Shown in pieces: positions 26,176 through 30,801 of a stretch of 30,801 bases of DNA (its first letter is position 1; each line of letters starts with the position of its first letter). Below the pieces are notes generated by a model. That model made no database searches and was not told the DNA's origin. It worked only from the letters and a program-made list of their open reading frames with translations. Source of the stretch: CAWUIO01 sp963922455 (GTDB lineage: Bacteria; Bacteroidota; Bacteroidia; Cytophagales; Microscillaceae); NCBI GenBank assembly GCA_963922455.1, contig CAWUIO010000082.1:1-30801 (forward strand), in the 5' to 3' direction. The translations under genes were made by a program, and so were the position numbers.

Positions 26176-27837
26176 ATGAAAAAACTATTCTTTTTCCTAA
26201 GCTATTGGTTGTTTATTGTCGCTTGCCAAAGCCCTGAGCCAGTTGACTTATTGGTTTATAATGCGGTGGTAAATACCATGGATTCTACTCAAGCCCAGGC
26301 GGAGGCCCTTGTCGTTAAAGATGGTAAAGTTTGGGAGGTAGGTAGTAGCCAAGACTTACAATCAAAATATAAAGCCGCCCAGGAGCTAGATGCTCAAGGC
26401 AAGTACGTATTCCCAGGTTTAATTGATGCCCATTGTCACTTCTTTCGTTACGGACTAGGCCTACAAACGGCTGATCTAGTGGGTACTCAATCCTATGAAG
26501 AAATCATTCAAAAATTAATTGACTTTCGTGAAAAGTACCCCAATACCCCTTGGATCCTCGGGAGAGGCTGGGATCAGAACGATTGGGAAAATAAAGCGTT
26601 TCCCAACAAGGCTCCCTTGGATTCTTTATTTCCCGACACTCCTGTACTACTCAGCCGGGTAGATGGGCATGGAGCCTTGGCCAATCAAAAAGCCTTGGAT
26701 TTAGCCGGGATCACCCAAGATTCAAAAGATATCATCGGGGGGAAATTTATCCGCGAAGACGGAAAACTCACTGGGGTTTTGATTGATAATACAATTGCTT
26801 TGGTATCCCGAAATATACCCAAGCCTAGCCGTCAGGAACAAATAACGGCCCTCTTGGAAGCCCAGGCTAATTGCTTTGCGGTAGGTTTAACCTCCGTACA
26901 CGATGCAGGTTTAGATAAGGATATCATAGAGTTGATCGACAGCCTTCAAGAGGCAGGAGATCTGAAAATGCATATTTATGCTATGATTAGTAATTCTGAG
27001 GCCAATCGGGCGCATTATCTTAAAACCGGGCCCATCGTAAAAGATCGCCTCCACGTGTGTTCTTTTAAATTATATGCCGACGGAGCATTAGGCTCAAGAG
27101 GGGCTTGTTTGATAGAGCCTTACTCAGATGATCCTGATAACGTGGGATTTCTAAGAGCAAGCCCCGAGGAATTAGACCAGTGGTTAAGCGAAATAGCGGC
27201 AAGCCCTTTTCAAGCCAATACGCATTGCATTGGTGATTCGGCCAATAGCTATATTTTGGATGTCTATGGAAAATATCTCGAAGGCCCCAATGATCGTCGT
27301 TGGCGTATTGAGCACGCCCAAGTAATTCATACGGGTGATTTTAGTAAGTTTAAGGAGTTTAGTATTATTCCCTCAGTGCAGCCAACCCACGCTACATCCG
27401 ATATGTACTGGGCGGGTGAGCGATTAGGCAAAGAAAGAGAAAAAGGGGCCTATGCTTATAAAGATTTACAAGATCAAAATCCTAATTTGGCCCTGGGGAG
27501 TGATTTCCCGGTGGAGCAAATAGACCCTCTTTTAGGGTTTTATGCGGGAGTGTTCCGGATTGATAGTGATAATTACCCCGAAGGAGGATATCAAATAGAA
27601 AATGCCCTGAGCCGGTACGATGCTTTAAAAGGAGCTACTCTAGGAGCTGCCTATGCTGCTTTTGAGGAAAAAGAAAGAGGTAGTTTGCGAAAAGGAAAGT
27701 GGGCAGATTTTATTATCTTGGACCAAGACATCATGCAAGCAAGCCCAAAACAAGTATTAAATACAAAAGTATTAAATACATACGTACACGGGGAACTTGT
27801 TTATTCCCAGGAAGGAACATTGCTAAGTTTTCGTTAA
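26176..27837 (+). CDS. YtcJ-like metal-dependent amidohydrolase lipoprotein
   Basis: 553 residues. Lipoprotein signal KKLFFFLSYWLFIVAC with Cys17, so it is probably anchored in the periplasm or at the surface. Amidohydrolase_3 marks: DAHCHF (His86, His88), ILGRGWDQNDW, FKLYADGALGSRGA with the metal-bridging Lys298, NTHCIGD (His350), EHAQVIH (His380) and LGSDFPVE (Asp443). These complete the usual metal site. Relatives include formamide deformylases and other hydrolases; the substrate is unknown. The C-terminal VLNTKVLNTYVHGELVY is the normal end of this family despite its repeat-like look. ATG 26176, A-rich leader, no Shine-Dalgarno. Confidence 0.92.
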   Translation: MKKLFFFLSYWLFIVACQSPEPVDLLVYNAVVNTMDSTQAQAEALVVKDGKVWEVGSSQDLQSKYKAAQELDAQGKYVFPGLIDAHCHFFRYGLGLQTADLVGTQSYEEIIQKLIDFREKYPNTPWILGRGWDQNDWENKAFPNKAPLDSLFPDTPVLLSRVDGHGALANQKALDLAGITQDSKDIIGGKFIREDGKLTGVLIDNTIALVSRNIPKPSRQEQITALLEAQANCFAVGLTSVHDAGLDKDIIELIDSLQEAGDLKMHIYAMISNSEANRAHYLKTGPIVKDRLHVCSFKLYADGALGSRGACLIEPYSDDPDNVGFLRASPEELDQWLSEIAASPFQANTHCIGDSANSYILDVYGKYLEGPNDRRWRIEHAQVIHTGDFSKFKEFSIIPSVQPTHATSDMYWAGERLGKEREKGAYAYKDLQDQNPNLALGSDFPVEQIDPLLGFYAGVFRIDSDNYPEGGYQIENALSRYDALKGATLGAAYAAFEEKERGSLRKGKWADFIILDQDIMQASPKQVLNTKVLNTYVHGELVYSQEGTLLSFR

Positions 27838-27924
27838 AACCTCTAGCTCAGTGTTACTACCTTAGTTTTTAGCGTATACCCTCATGTAAGCTAAAGACCA
27901 TAAGTTTAAATAATACGTACAATT

Positions 27925-28626
27925 ATGAGTTCACAGGGAGTTTGGTATTTTGAAGACGTAAATATGTACAAGGTCTTCTGTCCTCACTTATTTCGCGAAT
28001 ACGAGGATAAGCACGATTTTAAAAACTTCAAAAAAGACGAGTTTATCTATTTCAAAGATGACCCTTCTAATAATATCTACATGGTGGCCGAAGGAAAAGT
28101 GAAAATTGCTTACTATACCGATGGCGGCAAAGAAGTGGTAAAATCTATACTAAGCAAAGGAGAAATCTTTGGGGAAATGGCCCTCATGGGGGAGGAAAAA
28201 CGCAATGATTTTGCCCGTTCTATTGAGCAACAAACCCTATTATGCCCCCTCAACATCGAGGTCATGCACGACTTGATGTACAAAAACCGTAGCCTATCCT
28301 TTAAAATCTACAAATTAATCGGCTTTCGGTTCCGGAAAATGGAACGTAAAATTGAAGGCTTGATTAACAAAGACGTTAAAACCCGACTTGTAGATTTTAT
28401 CCTTGACATGGCCAATGAGTATGGTCAAAAGGTAGGAGATGAAACCCTGATCCGGCACGCTTTTACCCAAAAAGATATTGCCGACCTTATCGGGGCTTCC
28501 CGCCAAACGGTTACCACCTTATTGAATGACTTTAAAGAAGCTAACCTTATTTATTTTGACCGAAAACGGATCTTAGTTAGAAATCTGGATCAATTCAAAG
28601 AACAAGCAGATGCCCTCATGCAATAA
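27925..28626 (+). CDS. Crp/Fnr-family transcription regulator
   Basis: 233 residues. An N-terminal cyclic-nucleotide-binding beta-roll (about 30-145) has FKKDEFIYFKDDPSNNIYMVAEGKVKI and KGEIFGEMALMG, then the dimer helix and a Crp-type winged helix with FTQKDIADLIGASRQTVTTLLNDF (about 178-202). The effector cannot be named: there are no Fnr cysteines in the N-terminus, and the phosphate-loop segment FGEMALMGEEKRNDFA keeps Glu but lacks the RxAS of a cAMP receptor. Follows the amidohydrolase gene by 87 bp on the same strand and could be cotranscribed with it. Confidence 0.93.
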   Translation: MSSQGVWYFEDVNMYKVFCPHLFREYEDKHDFKNFKKDEFIYFKDDPSNNIYMVAEGKVKIAYYTDGGKEVVKSILSKGEIFGEMALMGEEKRNDFARSIEQQTLLCPLNIEVMHDLMYKNRSLSFKIYKLIGFRFRKMERKIEGLINKDVKTRLVDFILDMANEYGQKVGDETLIRHAFTQKDIADLIGASRQTVTTLLNDFKEANLIYFDRKRILVRNLDQFKEQADALMQ

Positions 28627-28680
28627 GTAAGTTTTTCTTGAAAAATAAATAACTTAGGGAATCCTTTACTCTGGGATATG

Positions 28681-28698
28681 TTTACATAGAAATGTAAA
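28681..28698. promoter_or_regulatory. Perfect inverted repeat just before a start codon
   Basis: TTTACAT (28681-28687), AGAA, ATGTAAA (28692-28698): a 7-bp perfect inverted repeat ending 5 bp before the ATG at 28704. It could be an operator, for example for the adjacent Crp/Fnr regulator, or a hairpin covering the ribosome entry site. Structure seen; role inferred. Confidence 0.4.
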
Positions 28699-28703
28699 TT
28701 GCT

Positions 28704-29885
28704 ATGGAACCCATGTATACTTCCCAAACCCCCAGGCAGATATTCCTTTATTGCTTCCTGGTTTTTCCGCTATTGAGCTTTAATTGCCCCATAAAAGCCC
28801 AAGACCCGTCGGCTTTAGTCGTGCAATTTGATCATACAACCCATGCTTCTTTGGCCTATCCCGATTATTTTGAAGACAAAGTCTGGACAGAATCGGTGAT
28901 GGACTATCTAAGATCATGGCTCAAAAAGCGATATGCCGTAACTGATTTACACTACAAACGTCAAAAGCCCATCAGTTTTACACCGGTCTTGGGACGGGAA
29001 GAGGCGATCAAGTCTTTAAGCCGTACCGGATTTGATTATGGTCTGCAAATTTTGAGCTCCCTAGAATCGGGCCTTTTTGATCGGAAGATGCGGGACAACG
29101 AAGCTCGTTTAAGTCTCAAAGTGCGACTCTATGACGACCGAGGCAAGGTGGTTTTCAAAGGGCAAGTATTTATTAATATTTTAATCAAGTTGCAAAGCAG
29201 TTTTCAAGGATATGCCTACATAGGCCGGCAAGACTTTCAAGAGCTATACCTGGATGCCTTAAAGATGGCCACGTACAGTAAGCGAGTGGTCAAATTTTTT
29301 CAGTTTGATCAACCACAAGATGAGGAAATTATGGGTTTTGTTCAAAACGGCCAACATTATTTTTTGCAAAGAACCAGTAGAGGAAGATACGATTTGCAAA
29401 TTTCACCAGACTCTTCTGTGGTGCTCAATTTGTTATTAGAAAATCCGGAAGAGTTAGCAGATGGTTTTGTTCGGGGAGCAACCTGGGAAAATCCCTTAAA
29501 TGCCGAAAAGGTCCAAACCAAAGGCAAGTTAAACCCTCGTTTTCCCGATGAAATACGTTTAGAATTGTTAAGTAATGATTTCGTCTTAGGGCAAGCCCAA
29601 AGCCGTTATTATGCCGAAGAATATGTCTTGAACGGAACTCTCAAGGGCGTAAATTTTAAATATTCTAAAAACCTGCGCCAACCAGTCTTTGGTTTCTACC
29701 TGGAAGATGAGCTATGGGCCTTAGGAATCTTAAAAGACCAAGCTGCCGGCCGATTTGAGCGCTATGATGTATTTCTCAAACCCCAGGCCAATCCCGAAGA
29801 CCTTGCCCTTTTTATGCATGTATTGGGCCTCGAGACCACCCGGGAAGCCGTACGAAAATTCTACCAGGTAGAAACTGAAGAATAA
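28704..29885 (+). CDS. Exported protein of unknown family
   Basis: 393 residues. An N-terminal signal peptide (IFLYCFLVFPLLSFNCPIKA, cleavage near KAQ) marks it as exported. I do not recognise the family. Mature part: a region around VWTESVMDYLRSWLKKRYAV, then strands SLKVRLYDDRGKVVFKG, and a C-terminal half from about 205 that alternates short strands (FQFDQ..., YFLQRTSRGRYDLQIS, GFYLEDELWALGIL). No repeats, no cysteine pairs, no T9SS tail and no transmembrane helix after the signal. The stop is 4 bp before the SRAP gene, so the two are probably cotranslated. Confidence 0.75.
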   Translation: MEPMYTSQTPRQIFLYCFLVFPLLSFNCPIKAQDPSALVVQFDHTTHASLAYPDYFEDKVWTESVMDYLRSWLKKRYAVTDLHYKRQKPISFTPVLGREEAIKSLSRTGFDYGLQILSSLESGLFDRKMRDNEARLSLKVRLYDDRGKVVFKGQVFINILIKLQSSFQGYAYIGRQDFQELYLDALKMATYSKRVVKFFQFDQPQDEEIMGFVQNGQHYFLQRTSRGRYDLQISPDSSVVLNLLLENPEELADGFVRGATWENPLNAEKVQTKGKLNPRFPDEIRLELLSNDFVLGQAQSRYYAEEYVLNGTLKGVNFKYSKNLRQPVFGFYLEDELWALGILKDQAAGRFERYDVFLKPQANPEDLALFMHVLGLETTREAVRKFYQVETEE

Positions 29886-29889
29886 CGGT

Positions 29890-30678
29890 ATGTGTGGACG
29901 CTATCTACTTATAAGTCAGCAAGAAGCCGTGGCCGAACGATATCGGGCCGTTTGGCCAGATTATTTAGAGTATGAGCCTCGTTATAACATAGCCCCCGGA
30001 GAAGGTGGCGTGGTGATAAGCCAAGAGTTTCCCCAAGTTTTTCAAATGTTTCAGTTTGGCCTTACCCCTTTTTGGGCCAAAAAGCCCATGTACCTCTTCA
30101 ATGCCCGGAGCGAAGGAGACTACAATCCTGACAATTCCTTGGATTACTCCGGGCCTATGGGAATTGGCGACAAACCCTCCTTTCGTCATCCTATCCGGCG
30201 GCAACGCTGTTTGGTGCCCGCCAATGCTTTTATTGAAGGCCCAAGCCGTGAAAAGCTCAACCTCCCTCACCTGGTGTATGTGAAATCCTTGCCGATCTTC
30301 TCTCTAGCGGGCATTTGGGACCAGTGGACGGAACCCAAAACAGGAAGTGTATTACATTCTTTTTCCATTATCACGACACGCTCCAATACCTTATTGCAAA
30401 AAATTCCGCACCACCGCTCACCGGTCATTCTAAGGCCTGAGCAAGAAGCCCTTTGGCTCTCTGATCTCCGTTTGGAGGAGGTTTACGAATTGCTACAACC
30501 CTACCCGGCGGAAGATATGAATGGCTTTGCGGTTGATAAAAAAATCAAAAACCCCCAGGCGGAAGGGCCTGAACTTATACAAGCCACGAAGGCTCCTTTT
30601 TCTCCCGACCCTGAAGGCCTGGCTCGTTTTAATACCCAATTACCTCCCTCGCCCACTCAATTTACTCTCGGGTTTTAG
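29890..30678 (+). CDS. SRAP-domain (YedK/HMCES-type) abasic-site crosslinking protein
   Basis: 262 residues. SRAP proteins bind abasic sites in single-stranded DNA and form a protective thiazolidine link through Cys2. Key residues are all present: MCGRY (Cys2 after Met removal), RYNIAPG (Asn33), FNARSE (71-75), RCLVPANAFIEG (Glu116) and PHHRSPVIL (His174/His175). Length is somewhat above E. coli YedK (222), the extra lying in a 76-95 loop and the tail. ATG 29890 begins 4 bp after the previous stop. Repeat copy 6 starts 18 bp past its stop. Confidence 0.93.
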   Translation: MCGRYLLISQQEAVAERYRAVWPDYLEYEPRYNIAPGEGGVVISQEFPQVFQMFQFGLTPFWAKKPMYLFNARSEGDYNPDNSLDYSGPMGIGDKPSFRHPIRRQRCLVPANAFIEGPSREKLNLPHLVYVKSLPIFSLAGIWDQWTEPKTGSVLHSFSIITTRSNTLLQKIPHHRSPVILRPEQEALWLSDLRLEEVYELLQPYPAEDMNGFAVDKKIKNPQAEGPELIQATKAPFSPDPEGLARFNTQLPPSPTQFTLGF

Positions 30679-30696
30679 AAAAAAGAATTTAGGTTG

Positions 30697-30801
30697 GAGC
30701 TTCCCCGCGCCCAACCATTAACTGGCATATTACAAAAAACTGCCTGGCGCGGGTCGGGCTAGGCTGCCGAGCCTCCAGCCGCACCGCCCATTTCGGTCTC
30801 G
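30697..30801 (+). repeat. Structured intergenic repeat, copy 6 (variant, cut by window end)
   Basis: Begins GGAGCTTCCCCG. Variable hairpin: CCCGCGCC (30704-30711) with GGCGCGGG (30746-30753), 8 bp, 34-nt loop, then GTCGGGCT as in the others. From 30761 the sequence leaves the family: AGGCT (30761-30765) and AGCCT (30770-30774) make a new short hairpin, followed by CCAGCCGCACCGCCCATTTCGG. The right end lies beyond the window, so end pairing cannot be tested. Confidence 0.75.

Noticed and set aside
27754..27783. 15-bp tandem-like repeat (GTATTAAATACAAAA, then GTATTAAATACATAC) in the amidohydrolase gene
   Set aside because: It encodes VLNTKVLNTY, which fits the normal C-terminal strand pattern of this family, so it is not a recent duplication.

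Overview
The window reads as chromosomal DNA of a Bacteroidota bacterium, most likely a gliding or marine-type member such as Saprospiraceae (the family is a guess; the phylum is well supported). Evidence: a C-terminal type IX secretion (T9SS) sorting domain, a TPR-PD40-OmpA protein of the PorE type next to a PorG/DUF6089-like barrel, DUF4494 and TapB-type proteins, A-rich start regions without Shine-Dalgarno motifs, and -7/-33 promoter elements of the TAnnTTTG/TTG kind. No rRNA, tRNA, CRISPR array, integrase or transposase was found.

Layout. 1-3.8 kb: TauE/SafE transporter (-), membrane-anchored MutS-like ATPase (+), WG-repeat protein (-). 4-7 kb: ispE (-), zinc-independent quinone oxidoreductase (+), a foldable intergenic element, SGNH esterase lipoprotein (+). 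7.1-10.1 kb: PorE-like OmpA protein and outer-membrane barrel (-), probably one transcription unit. 10.4-14 kb: anmK, an ABC exporter and, facing it, a Rof-like Rho-binding protein. 14.5-16.3 kb: a T9SS-tagged dihaem cytochrome/lectin-like gene that has lost its 5' end. 16.5-19 kb: TapB-like protein, a NosL-like copper lipoprotein with a small cysteine-rich partner, a small membrane protein. 19-20.3 kb: nitroreductase and DUF4494 protein. 20.5-25.8 kb: a 1758-residue kinase-AAA-GAF-SpoIIE signalling protein. 26-30.7 kb: amidohydrolase lipoprotein, Crp/Fnr regulator, an unrecognised exported protein, and an SRAP/YedK-type abasic-site protein.

Most of the genes are housekeeping or envelope genes in short transcription units. 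The striking layer lies between them: six copies of a GC-rich element of about 130 bp (3871, 6953, 14095, 17232, 20382, 30697; both orientations). Each copy has constant flanks and one hairpin whose stem sequence differs from copy to copy yet stays self-complementary, capped by an unrelated loop of 32-39 nt. In the five complete copies the two ends also pair (GGCTT/AAGCC), and in one copy both sides have changed together to GGCTG/CAGCC. That covariation points to a folded RNA or single-stranded DNA element. It is the best candidate here for an undescribed system.
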